64,000 nt of DNA from Malania oleifera (GCF_029873635.1 NC_080423.1:109509087-109573086), one strand, 5' to 3'. Positions 49,477 to 59,777 are shown, numbered from the stretch's first letter. Numbers and translations are program-made. Notes: generated by a model not told the origin, from the letters alone.

Positions 49477-50909
49477 GACTGATCTCTTTTGCAATTCTCA
49501 GGCAAGTAAAGCAGCATTGATAAGCTTGTATGAGACATTGAGAGTTGAATTGGATGGGGATGTTGGGATAACAATTGTCACTCCTTGGCTTGTCAATACC
49601 CAAGGAGAGTTTCTCTCAAAGCTAGGCCTGGCTGAGGTATGCACAAAGACAGAGAAAATGAGAAAAAAAAAAATTTTGGCTTCTTTCTGTTCTTTTTTTA
49701 ATAAATAAAATGAAAGAATATTGTGGAGGGGTTTAAACATGGAAAAAGAATTTTCTAATCTTGTGTTTGGAGTTTAGAGTTTAGAGTGAGGTCTGAGTTT
49801 TGATTTGAATTTTCTGTGGATGAAGCCTAGATGCATTTGAATGCCTGCATTCAGCACATATTGGAGAAGATACAGAGTTTGTGTAACTATTTTTCAAGTG
49901 CATTTATGCTGCATTTGGGAGCATCGATTTGGGACGTTAGATTTGGATTTGGGTGGATTTGAGCAAAGTTCAATACATTTTTATCTTACATATTCAAATC
50001 CAATACAAATCCAAATCTAAGTTTTCTCTAAACATAGGGTTAGGTCCTTTTGTGTAAATTGTGTTGAATTTTGCCCAAATCCAAATGTAAAGTCTGAAAT
50101 CTGAAATATAGCATTGTTTTTGGTGAGAAAGTAAATTCAAACTAGACCAAGGTACTTATTAAAACCTTAATCCCTTTTTTTGAGAGCATTACCGATCCCA
50201 TTCAATTCTTACGTACCAAATATGTCATAAGGTTGACTGTTTCTTTTATATGGTATCACTCCACATTCATATAGAGATCACTTGGTGCACACCTTCACTG
50301 GATTACCTGCGTTTGGATGACTAGAGCTGGACTTCAAACCTAGATTTATGTAAATTTGAACAAAGTACAATACACAACTGCATATATTGTTTTGTCCAAA
50401 TATATACAAATACGATCGAAGCTTGAAATTCATGCTTTAAAGCACAAAATTTCTGGTTTCTTTCAGCTCAACATATCTTACAATCAAAGAGTATGGAGTT
50501 TGAGCTTTAAATTTGAAGCTGCAGCCAGCAGAAAACACAAATCCATGAGCCAGAATTGAGTTATGCACGAATTTAATTCCAAGTCTGAAAATGAGCATTA
50601 GTAATTCTCAATTAAGTGATGTATTATATATGTTCACTGGTTTGGCTTTGGTTTGTACAGGGTGTGATGAAGTTTATCCCAGTGAAGGCTGCTGATGAAT
50701 GTGCAAGAGCAATCGTGGAAAGCGCTTGCCGGGGGGATGAGTACTTGACACTGCCCTCTCAGGTCAGGCCATTGTTTCTATGGAAGGTTTTCTGTCCTGA
50801 GGTGGTGGAGTGGTTTAACAGATTGCTTTTTCTCTCTCAGCCTAAAACCCTAATGAAGGACCTCAATTTTAATCTGGCAGATGAAAAATTCCTCAAGCCA
50901 GGGCACTAG
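47569..50909 (+). CDS. Steroleosin/11-beta-HSD-like short-chain dehydrogenase, complete
   Basis: Six exons: 47569-47754, 48386-48578, 48791-48876, 49230-49361, 49502-49636 and 50661-50909. All introns are GT-AG, phases agree and there are no stops; 326 residues. The start is ATG in CCACCATGAA; an in-frame ATG at 47419 is less likely because family proteins begin near here. Residues 10-35 form a hydrophobic anchor with a central Pro (FFFLPSLLF), as in steroleosins. TGASSGIGE (54-62) binds NADP(H), ADVSK and DHLVNNAG (128-135) are present, Ser185 and Y198-N-A-S-K202 form the catalytic set. Family role: NADP-dependent sterol/hydroxysteroid oxidoreduction at oil bodies or ER. Oddities: the loop after the active site is TPWLVNTQGEF where relatives have TPG plus an acidic-Ser stretch, and the C-terminus is shorter than in HSD1. 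It may be a diverged paralogue of the gene at 1-1002, on the same strand. Confidence 0.9.
47785..48360 (+). repeat. Intronic minisatellite of about 50-60 bp units
   Basis: Nearly all of intron 1 of the dehydrogenase gene is degenerate copies of TTTTTGAGCAAATATTGATT, AATTGAACCTCTGGGTTTAA and TGGGTTTCTGA. I count about ten units. The intron boundaries lie just outside the array. Confidence 0.85.
48651..48770 (+). repeat. Short direct repeat in intron 2
   Basis: AGAAAAGTTTCTACTGTAAA plus TTGATTGGTT occurs at about 48651-48680 and again at 48740-48769, just before exon 3 (acceptor at 48789-48790). Confidence 0.7.
49441..49474. repeat. CT microsatellite in intron 4 of the dehydrogenase gene
   Basis: About 17 CT units ending 27 bp before the exon 5 acceptor (AG at 49500-49501), so it may serve as the intron's polypyrimidine tract. 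Confidence 0.85.
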
Positions 50910-51394
50910 GTTTGGATTATAGATGGGTTTATGGGATAGCTTCGGTAGTTGTTTGGTTCTTATCGAATTCTTTCGAAGTTTGGGAATAAGGTCTTTGAGG
51001 GGGAAAGAATGTGTGAAAGTTGGAATGAACTAAATTGTAGTTTTGAACACTTGATGGATCCATGTAATCTTAGAATCCATAATATATGATTGATTTCTTA
51101 ATCCTTGCAGGTATTTTATCATTGGAAACTCTGTGGAATTCAAGTTGAATCACATTACAATACAGTCTATAGCATAAAGTGAAAATTTGTTTAGGCTAAG
51201 TGTTTGTTTCGTTAGCTTGATTTTGCTGAGCGCTCTTATTACACGTTCGGTATAAAAGAATGAAATTGAACTGAGGGGAATGGGATCGAGTTTATCATTT
51301 GATTTTATCATTTTTTCATTCCATTGTTTTTCGACTTCCATTCAATCTACAAATTAAACATTATGATAAAAAAAAAAAAAAGGAAAGTAAAGCA
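50910..51394. other. 3' flank of the dehydrogenase gene
   Basis: Probable 3' untranslated region and terminator with T-rich sequence; an A-tract lies at 51368-51381. No other gene seen. Confidence 0.5.
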
Positions 51395-51595
51395 CAGTTA
51401 GGTTTGCCCTAGTGGTAAGGGTGAAGTTGGGGCTTGGAGATCCCAAGGTCGCAAGTTCGATTCTCCACTTTTGATTTGTCTAGTGAATTACTAATGGGGT
51501 GTCAATGAGCAAGCGGCGATAATTTCATCCTTTGATTTATTTCCACTTAAATAGTTCACAAAGGTCTATCTAGGTGAGAGTTTCATAAAAAAAAA
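51395..51595 (+). mobile_element. tRNA-derived SINE
   Basis: About 200 bp with an internal Pol III promoter: an A box-like CCTAGTGGTAAGGG (about 51408-51421) and a B box AAGTTCGATTCTC (51453-51465). It ends in an A-run (51586-51594). A SINE 3' half with the same text (GGCGGCAATTTCATTTATTT, CCACTTAGGTAGCTCAC) recurs at about 52905-52970 at the matching place of the downstream duplicate. Clear target-site copies not found. Confidence 0.7.
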
Positions 51596-52534
51596 TTGAA
51601 AAGTCAGGGCACTGTCAAAAATTAGAAACAAAAATCAAAAACCAGAAATATGTTTGATTAACATTTATAAAATTGATACAAATTAAAATTTTGATTAAAA
51701 AAATGCTCATTTTCATCTTTAAATCAAATAATATTATGAAAATATGATTAAAATAATAAAATTATAAATAATACACATTAAAGAATGACTATAATAAAAA
51801 TAAAATTTATTTTACTTATTTTACTTAATTATTTTACATTCAAATTTAACTTTATAATACAAACTTTATTGGGCATAACAATTGAAAAATAGTGAAAGTA
51901 TTTTGTAATTGACTTTATCATTAATTTTTTAAATTTATAAATATTTTCCTTTAATTTTATTAAATTCATATGATCTTTAATTCTTATTTTAATTTAAAAG
52001 TATATAAAATAAATAATTTAATCCAAAAAAGAATTATCTTTAGATATTAAAACTTCTGGCAATAGGTTGCTAAAACAACTAAAAATCATAAAATCTAATT
52101 TTCAACTTTTAGCAGTTGAAAATCAGGCAACGGAAATAGAAAATTGACAATATAAACAAACGTATTAAAAAACAAAAAATAATGATGATACCAAGCAAAT
52201 CCTTAGTTTATATCCTATCCTATCGTTTATATAATTATAGACGATAAACCAAATACAAATTGAGATAATTTTTCTGTTTAGCATGCGATTTTTAAATTAG
52301 ACGGCTCAAACTCTAATCTAAGAAGGAGAAAAGGACCTTTTGGCTTGGAATGGAGCCTGACAGACTTTGTTCTGAAATATGCACAAAGATTTTCCAGATC
52401 TCTGCTAGCCCAGCGGCAGCGAGTGTAGAAACTAAAGAAGAGGGAGATGAAACTTGGGAGGAGAGTTGTTGATGCTTTTGCTTTCCTTGTGGGTTCTGAA
52501 ATGAGTTTGGTAGGAGCTAAAGGAGACCAGAAAT

Positions 52535-52586
52535 GTCCCACATCGGAGTGGAGAAGCTACAAGAAGAATCCAACATTAATATAAAA
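52535..52586 (+). promoter_or_regulatory. Plant snRNA promoter (USE plus TATA), U5 copy 1
   Basis: The upstream sequence element GTCCCACATCG is at 52535-52545 and TATAAAA at 52580-52586, 34 bp apart. That spacing is the known Pol II type in plants (about 10 bp shorter for Pol III snRNA genes). The transcript start is expected about 30 bp after the TATA box. Confidence 0.92.
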
Positions 52587-52610
52587 CGAAGGGATAAACG
52601 CAGGGAAAAA

Positions 52611-52737
52611 TCACGGAGCCGTGCGATGAGCACACAGCGAACTATTCTTTCGCCTTTTACTAAAGAATACCGTGTGCTCGTCGCCAATAGCGGCATACGC
52701 CTATTTTTGGGGGGGGCTCTCTCTTCGATGGCCTCCT
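52611..52737 (+). ncRNA. U5: U5 small nuclear RNA, copy 1
   Basis: Spliceosomal U5 snRNA, which aligns the two exons in the catalytic core. The invariant loop I GCCTTTTAC is at 52652-52660 within TTTCGCCTTTTACTAAAGAA. The lower stem GAGCACAC pairs perfectly with GTGTGCTC. The Sm site ATTTTTGG (52703-52710) is followed by a G-rich 3' hairpin. A plant 3' box, CA then AGTTCAA (52740-52753), fits CA(N)3-10AGTNNAA. The start is set from the TATA distance and homology with copy 2. All parts needed for expression are present. Confidence 0.92.
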
Positions 52738-52739
52738 AA

Positions 52740-52753
52740 CAAGAAAAGTTCAA
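52740..52753 (+). terminator. U5: snRNA 3' box, U5 copy 1
   Basis: CAAGAAAAGTTCAA fits the plant Pol II snRNA 3'-end signal CA(N)3-10AGTNNAA, located directly after the 3' hairpin. Confidence 0.8.
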
Positions 52754-53895
52754 ATTTAGTTGTCGTTTGGTTTTTTTTAAATTTTATGTACAATTTATTC
52801 TCTTGTATTTTTATTAAGTATTTTATTGTATTTGTATTTTTTTCATGAAATAAAATATTGTTATTTTTTTATATTCGTTTGTTATATAAAGGTCCGGGTG
52901 CCTGGTGAATAGGGCGGCAATTTCATTTATTTCCACTTAGGTAGCTCACGAAGGTTTGTTGTGTCATAAAAAATATTTGAAAAGTTAGAGACCGTTTGGC
53001 ATCACTGTCAATAAATAGAAACAAAAATTAAAAACCAAAAGCAGAAAGTAAAAACTAAAAATCAATAATGTGTAATTAACATTTATAAAATTAATACAAA
53101 TTAAAATTTTGATTAGAAAGTGCTTATTTTCTTCTTTAAATCAAATAATATTATAAAAATATGATTAAAATAATAAAATTACAAATAATACACAATAAAA
53201 AATTATTATAATTAAAATAAAATTTATTCTATTTGTTTTACTTTCAAATTTTATTTAAAAATTTTATTAGGCATGACAATTAAAAAATAGTGAAAGTATT
53301 TTGTAATTGATTTTATCATTACTTTTTAATATATATATATATATATATATTTCTTTTATTCTATTTAAATTCATATAATCATTTAATTTTGATTTTAATT
53401 TAAAAGTATATAAAATAAATAATTTAATCCAAAAAAAATTGTTCTTAGAAATTAAAATTTCTAACAACTAAAATCTGATTCTCAATCTTTTGGCAGACAA
53501 TTGAAAATCAACAATAGAAATAAAAAATTGACAACATAATCAAATGCGTTTTTATAGTCCATCTTTTCACCGTAGAAAAATAAAAATAAAAAATAAAAAA
53601 CAACAAAGATACCGAACAGGCCCTCAATTTATGTCCTATCCTATCATTTATATAATTATAGACGACAAACCAAATACAAAATAGGATAATTATTCTATTT
53701 AGCATGCGACTTTAAATTAGATGCCTCAAACTCTAATCTAAGAAGGTGAAAAGGAGTCTTAGGCGTGGAATGGAGCCTGACGGACTTTGTTCTGAAGAAG
53801 AGGGAGATGAAATTTGGGAGGAGAGTGTTGATGCTTTTGCTTTCCTTGTGGGTTCTGAAATGAGCTTTTGGTAGGAGCCAAAGGAGACCAGAAAC
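52754..53895. other. AT-rich spacer between the two U5 genes
   Basis: Begins with AT-rich sequence, then the SINE tail and the second copy of the duplicated upstream DNA. A TA microsatellite lies at about 53329-53351. No other gene seen. Confidence 0.6.
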
Positions 53896-53947
53896 GTCCC
53901 ACATCGGAGTGGAGAAGCTACCACAAGAAACCAACATTAATATAAAA
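53896..53947 (+). promoter_or_regulatory. Plant snRNA promoter (USE plus TATA), U5 copy 2
   Basis: GTCCCACATCG at 53896-53906 and TATAAAA at 53941-53947, again exactly 34 bp apart, as in copy 1. Confidence 0.92.
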
Positions 53948-53971
53948 ATAAGGGGCAAAGCAAGTTGATAA

Positions 53972-54100
53972 ACATGGAGCCGTGCGATGAGTACAGAGCG
54001 AACTATTCTTTCGCCTTTTACTAAAGAATACCGTGTGCTTGTCGCTAATAGCGGCATACACCTATTTTTGGAGGGGGGGCTTTCTTTTTGAAGGTCTTCC
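53972..54100 (+). ncRNA. U5: U5 small nuclear RNA, copy 2
   Basis: Same layout as copy 1: loop I GCCTTTTAC at 54013-54021, Sm site ATTTTTGG at 54064-54071, 3' hairpin and 3' box. The lower stem is weaker: GAGTACAG against GTGTGCTT gives two wobble pairs and one mismatch, where copy 1 pairs perfectly. It could be an expressed variant or an early stage of decay. The promoter is unchanged. Confidence 0.88.
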
Positions 54101-54102
54101 AA

Positions 54103-54116
54103 CAAAGAAAGTTAAA
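54103..54116 (+). terminator. U5: snRNA 3' box, U5 copy 2
   Basis: CAAAGAAAGTTAAA fits CA(N)3-10AGTNNAA directly after the 3' hairpin. Confidence 0.75.
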
Positions 54117-54120
54117 ATTT

Positions 54121-55196
54121 TAATTGATATTTATGTGTTTAATATTTTAGGTCTATAAGTTCCTAACATATGGAAGGTGTTATTAACATATTTTTAATTA
54201 ATATATTAAATGGTATTTGGGGATTATAAATTGTCTTAGTTTTGTATTTGCATTAATAAAATACAACATAGCATTTTCCCAACTTTTATTAATTTTATTA
54301 TTTAACTAATACTTAAAAAATTGACAAATAAAAAAAATGGACATCAGTATACAAAATTTATTATTTTCTATGTTCACTGCTAGTCATCAAACAAACGATA
54401 TGTGTGTAACGTGTTTTCATTTTAATTTCTTAATCAAATTAATTAATTCTTCATTCTTTTAATATTGACTATTTGTAGACATCACATTTTGTCTGTGACT
54501 TATATAACAAAATTTGGGTAACATTTTTATTTCGTAAAATGAAAAAATTCAAGAAAATTAAATTTTTTACCTTGAAAATTAAAAAAAAAAAAAAAAGGAA
54601 AAAGCCTAGTCAAACAAGCACAGCCCATTCGATCCAAACCCATTAACCCAAACATGCACAGCTCATTCAATCCAAGCCCATCAGCCCAAACATGCACAAC
54701 CCATTTAATCTAAGCCCATGAGCCCAATTTAAGGCCTAGTCAACTTAAAAGCCCAAAATTGAATAAGACAATAGCCTAGTGTTGAATCCAAGCCCAAATG
54801 GGCCTAGTCCAATTTAAATGCAGTCTAGCCCAATTAACTCATCTCTTTTGAGACCCAAACCCAAGAGGCCCAAGTGGGCCTAACTTAGCCTAACCCAACC
54901 AAACCCTAAACCCGTAGCCTAACCTTAAACCTAACCTTGGTTTCCCTTGTTTGATTGGCAGAAAAGTGAGAAAAAAATAAGGAAAAAAGGAAAGAAAAAT
55001 TAAAAGGAAAAAAAAAAAAAGAAGATAAGTTGAGATAATGAAAGAGAAAAGGGATCAAAAGAAGGTGGATACTCATCTTGGTAGGTTGGGATCAGTTGGG
55101 AAAGAGTTCAAAACTCTTCACACTTGTTCTCTGGAATAAGACTTGTAAAAATAAAATCAAAGAGAGAGAGAGAGTTAGAAAGATCAAAAGTGTTAG
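54121..55196. other. Spacer with AGCCCA-rich repeat sequence
   Basis: 54120-54580 is AT-rich without a recognisable feature. 54600-54960 is rich in AAGCCCA/GGGCCTA repeats (TCCAAGCCCATCAGCCCAAA-like), similar to the text at 33150-33290 in the Tat-like debris, so probably part of another old LTR. A GA repeat lies at 55160-55174. Confidence 0.5.
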
Positions 55197-55545
55197 AATG
55201 TGCGATTCGAAGGCGGGACCTAGCAACGGCTGGCCGACCATGCTAAGTCAAACATAGGTATGTGTAAGTACGATGGGCCCATTCCACCTGTGCCAAACTA
55301 CTAGAGGAACTACAACACTCCCATAAAGTTACATCAGTTGTCATCTCCCACACTCTACATAAGATGTGTGGTAGCACTAACATATTCATAATCGTGAACA
55401 TCTAGCTACGGTACCGTGTTTCGTAAAACTAAACTAAACTATCCGAGTTCTGATAACATATAATACTTTTCATGATATTAAAACATAACAGTTTCATATT
55501 TCAGGATAAAACATGACATGATATTATTTATTGAATCTTGACATA
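55197..55545 (-). repeat. Fragment of a family B-like LTR, reversed
   Basis: Contains GATTCGAAGGCGGGACC, GGCTGGCCGACCA, GTAAGTACGATGGGCCC and AGCTACGGTACCG, as in 21680-21890, but diverged. It adjoins the family E-like LTR. Confidence 0.7.
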
Positions 55546-57149
55546 ACTTATCACGCCTCGAACCCAGTAATGGGACCTAGGGGTGAATAAGTAACCTAAC
55601 TTGTCCCTGTATCATACAAATCATCAATGACACAACACAATGAATAAGGGTCCGACCCCGTGGGGTTCCCGTACACCTTATATACATTCATACACATAAC
55701 AGATGCACAAAGGAAAAATGTACACATTCAGTACCATACCAGAGTTTATACAAAAGGAATCCAGGTTCCACAATGCAAAACATAAACCCAGGTGTCAACC
55801 AAAGCCACAAAAGATAACCCGATATAGTCCTAGTACTTACCTAGGTACTTCTCGCAGTACACCGACCACTACGCTCCCAACACAAGGACACTAGTTTCGG
55901 TAACTCGAAGGATTTGAAAAATATGTACATACAACAGGGGTGAGACACCTCTCAGTAAGGCAGATACAGGTTATATTGGTGTGTGGAATTTGAGTATTAT
56001 CAGGACAAAAAAAATACACAGTTAAATGCAATTTCAGTATTTTCACAAAACAATTCCAGTACAGTGCATACACGCACACACACATGATCAAGAAACCTGG
56101 TGTTGTCACACCCTTTGGCCTGAAGCCGACCCGCATTACACGGTGTCCTCGGCACATGGCGTAGCCCTAGGCTCCTATGGCATCGTATTGGTACAACTGG
56201 TGGATCCACACCCTTCGGTGATCAGCCGGTAAGGCTCACGCCCTCGGATATGAACTCAGACACTCTTTCAGTACCTGGAACAATTCGGAACCCAGTTCTT
56301 ATTGCATTTCAACAAAACACAACCATGCATGTTAATATAACCACACAAACCACACTCATTTGGTACTCTAAAATCATGCTCTTCCAAACATATACAGTTT
56401 AAACAAATCAAGGCACGACCATCCCTATAACACAATATATATCACAAATGAGTAACCAAAATGCACACAAGACCGTGAACCACAATTCTACTATGTCTGA
56501 TTTCAAAAATAACTAAAATACATAGAATCCCCTTACCTTTTCCCAAATGACAAATCTCAAACTCTACGGCCCCTAAATAGCGAACCGAGTTCCCAAAACC
56601 TATAAATCACAGTACAGAATATGCTCACAACTCCGTTCTCTACAGAACTATCGAAACAGAATTAAAAATTGAGTCTTACCTCGATTTTGAGCCAAAACTC
56701 GAAAACGCCTGAAACAAAGATCTAATCCATAAAACTTGTAGAAAATCCTTCCTTGATCCTCATGGTAACGTCGGATCTATGATTCCAACAACATACGACA
56801 AAGAAATCTAGAGAGAGAGAGTGCCCTTCGAGTTTTAGAGAGATAGAGAGAGGATTTGAGATTTCTTAGCTAATGAAAATGGATATTTATAGCCATTCGA
56901 CTTGGCCAACCTCATCGACGAATGACGTATTTGTCGATGAGCCCATGTAGACAGCTCGTCGATGAAACGGTGGCCTCGTTGACGAGCCTGAGATTTCCCA
57001 TTTTTCGAAACCACTTGGCTTCTCCTCGTCGACAAGCTCCTGCATTTCGTTGCTGAGCAACCTGAGGCCTTCGTCGACGAAGTCTGCTCAATTACCATTT
57101 TACCCTTCTTTCCATTAATTTATCCATATATCATGGTTCGGATTCTTAC

Positions 57150-59318
57150 TGTAACGACCCAAAGAATAATGGTATTTAAATAATAAAAGAAAGGGAAATG
57201 GAAACCGAAAATAAAAGGAGGCAGTCAAGCATTCGTCGACAACATTGCATTTTGGAAAGGATAAATCCCGAGGAATTTTTCAGCTCCTCATCGACGAATA
57301 CAGGGGACTCGTTGATGAGGGTATAACAGGAGCTCGTCGACGAGGATATAACAGGAGCTCGTTGACAAGGGTTGGAGTTCGTCGATGAACTTTCTACATG
57401 ACTCGTCGACAAGGTGACGCGGCTTGTCGATAAGGAAATATCAAGGGGATGACTTTGGAGTTTCTGAATTTCGTCGATGAAGGGAAAAGTTCGTCGACGA
57501 ATTTCCTTTGACCTCGTCGACGAGGTGACGTGGCTCATCGACGAAGGCCACAATTTAAATAGGCCTAAATTCATTTTTGGCCAAAATTTCCTGCGCAGCA
57601 CTTCTCTCTCTTTTACGCTTTGGTTCCTCCTCCTTCTCTCTTTGATTTCGGGTCGGAACGGATCGTTGGTGGGGTTGAGGTGGAAACCATCTCAAATCCA
57701 GGGTAAGGCTTTCTACTCAATATTTGGATTTTTGGCAGTTGTAGAAAGTGTTATACGCTTGAAAATACTGAACTTTATTTCTCGAAAATTTCATTTTCAG
57801 GGTGTTGAACAGGGAACCCCACGGGTGTGGGACAAATTTTCTTAGGAACTTTTCAGAAATCAGGTAAAGGGATAAATTAAGCTAGTATTTTATGAAAAAT
57901 ATTTTTCTTGTTATAGCATTTGATTTCAGGAAAATAAGTATATTTATATATGATTTATATTTGGGAAAATGCTATTAAAAATGATGGTATATTAAATATG
58001 TGGAAAACCTGTTAGTGTGGCATGAGTAGAATTTGTTATGGAATACTGTTTTATGGGAATATGTTAATGATACGGATTTTTATAATAGAAAACCGGCATA
58101 TGGGCCGAGATTTTGATATATTTGCCAACGTACGGGTCAAGCTATGTGTATGATTTGCCAACGTACGGGCTGAACTATGGATATGTTTGCCGGTGTACGA
58201 GCCGAGCTATGGAAATGATTTGCTAGCGTACGGGCTATGCTATGATTTGCCGACGTATGAGTCGAGCTATGAAAAAATGTGTAATACCTGCGTACGGGCT
58301 GATGATTTTCATGATATACGTATATATGCAAAATGATATGATTGATTTGATAATTAATGATATGAGATATTCATGTATCACAGTTTCATTATATATTATA
58401 TGATATAGAACCTGATTGGTTTGGTCAAAGCTAGCACTTGCACGGTACCGTTGCTATGTGTCCATAGTCTTCATGATCATGATATTTGTGTTAACGCTGC
58501 TGTACGGAGTGGTGTGAGATTGGATGGTCGATGTGGTTTTTAAGAAGTGTGTGAGCGCCCCTAGTGTACGGACCAGGTCTGGCAGACCCATTAGACTTAC
58601 AGACTGTACTTTTGAGTTGGCAGTGGTCGGCCAACCATTGTCAGGTCCCGCCTTCGAGCAACACAACCCAATCATGTGGGGGTAATACATGACAACAGCC
58701 AGCTAACCTACCACGAATGTTTTTGTGTATTCTTATTATATGAGATGAGATATGTTTATGAAAATGCAGTATGTTCTGCCATGTTTTGATGATATATATA
58801 TATATATATATATATATTCCCATATTTGACAAAACAGTTACTGAATATGTTCTGTATGGTATATGTATAACACGGATTACTCATGTTGCCACACACTGGT
58901 ATTAGTTTATTTCCCTTACTGAGAGGTGTCTCACCCCAAAATTTTATAAACTTTTCAGGAGCCCCTGATAGGAGAGTGGGAAAAGCCCCGCTAATCTAAT
59001 ACGATAGATCTGCCCTTCCAGAAGGGTAAGTATTTTGATAGGGTCGGATGTATTTTGTGAAAATAACCCTAAGACATCTTTTTGGGTTAAGTGTTGTGTA
59101 TATATGTATGCAGTGATTGTAGTAACTCTGGTATTGTGATGTATGGTATAATGAGATGTATATGATTGTATGTTTCCTGCTGCTTAGGCTTCCGTTTTGT
59201 GTTATGATGTATCCTTGGTACCCACGGGTCCAGGGGGATTATGATTTGCTAAGTTGGGATTTATGATTTTGTAATATGTAATATATAAAAAAATGTGGAA
59301 AATAAGCAAGTCGTCACA
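57150..59318 (+). mobile_element. Solo LTR, gypsy family F (B-related)
   Basis: Runs TGTAACGACCC to AAGTCGTCACA, with a perfect target-site duplication CTTAC (57145-57149 and 59319-59323). About 2.17 kb. Its start resembles family B. TCGTCGACGA palindromes fill 57230-57545, TTTAAATAG is at 57554-57562, and the TTACTGAGAGGTGTCTCACC box is at 58916-58935. Confidence 0.92.
58085..58300 (+). repeat. TTGCCAACGTACGGGCTGA tandem repeat in the family F LTR
   Basis: About six degenerate units of 32-36 bp (GATTTGCCAACGTACGGGC, TGAACTATGGATATG). It sits at the position held by other tandem units in families B and E. Confidence 0.8.
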
Positions 59319-59777
59319 CTTACAACCTCCCCTCCTTACAAAAAATTTCGTCCTCGAAATTTGCAATCTCTCGTTTACGAACTCATTCACACAATCAAAC
59401 ACATACTCAACTTTAGAAAAAACTGGCAACTACTACAACGCAGCCCCGTCACAATATAAACATACCCTCGCTTATGGCGGAGGAATATCGTGATTACATA
59501 CATAAACCGTCTCAGGAGTTCACAATACACACACTCCCCAAGACTAGCCACCTATTCCAATACAAAGTAGGGTAATATACACACATACTCAGAACAACTG
59601 TTGATACTTCCGTCATGTCTCCACTTCCAATTCCCAAGAAGCTTCCTCAACCTCATGATTCTACTACAATACCTTCACTAACGGTATATCCTTGGTACGT
59701 AGCTACTGAACTTTATGGTCCAAAATCTAAATAGGTACCTCCTCATATGTTAAAGTATCCCCAATCTCCAAGTCCTC

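Larger units (their letters stand above)
51510..54120 (+). repeat. Diverged direct duplication of about 1.25 kb carrying U5 snRNA genes
   Basis: Unit 1 (about 51510-52760) and unit 2 (about 52905-54120) align through the SINE tail, an AT-rich stretch (TTAACATTTATAAAATT, AAATCAAATAATATTAT), GTCCTATCCTATC, AAACTCTAATCTAAGAAGG and the snRNA promoter and gene. Flanks have many indels while the snRNA parts stay close. Confidence 0.85.
55551..59324 (-). repeat. 3' LTR (family E-like), interrupted by a solo LTR
   Basis: The forward left end TATCACGCCTCGAACCC and right end ATCATGGTTCGGATTCTTAC plus A match the reversed ends of the solo LTR at 29390-31544. Holds TCGTCGACGA palindromes (56905-57085) and GGTGAGACACCTCTCAGTAA (55940-55959). 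Confidence 0.8.

Noticed and set aside
51395-51480. Possible tRNA gene from the A box and B box
   Set aside because: No cloverleaf or acceptor stem can be folded, and it is followed by a SINE body and A-tail.
52278-52541. Minus-strand frames of 87 codons (and 136 codons at 53695-54105) over the U5 regions
   Set aside because: They arise antisense to duplicated snRNA promoter and gene DNA; no protein family fit, and the frame differs between the copies.
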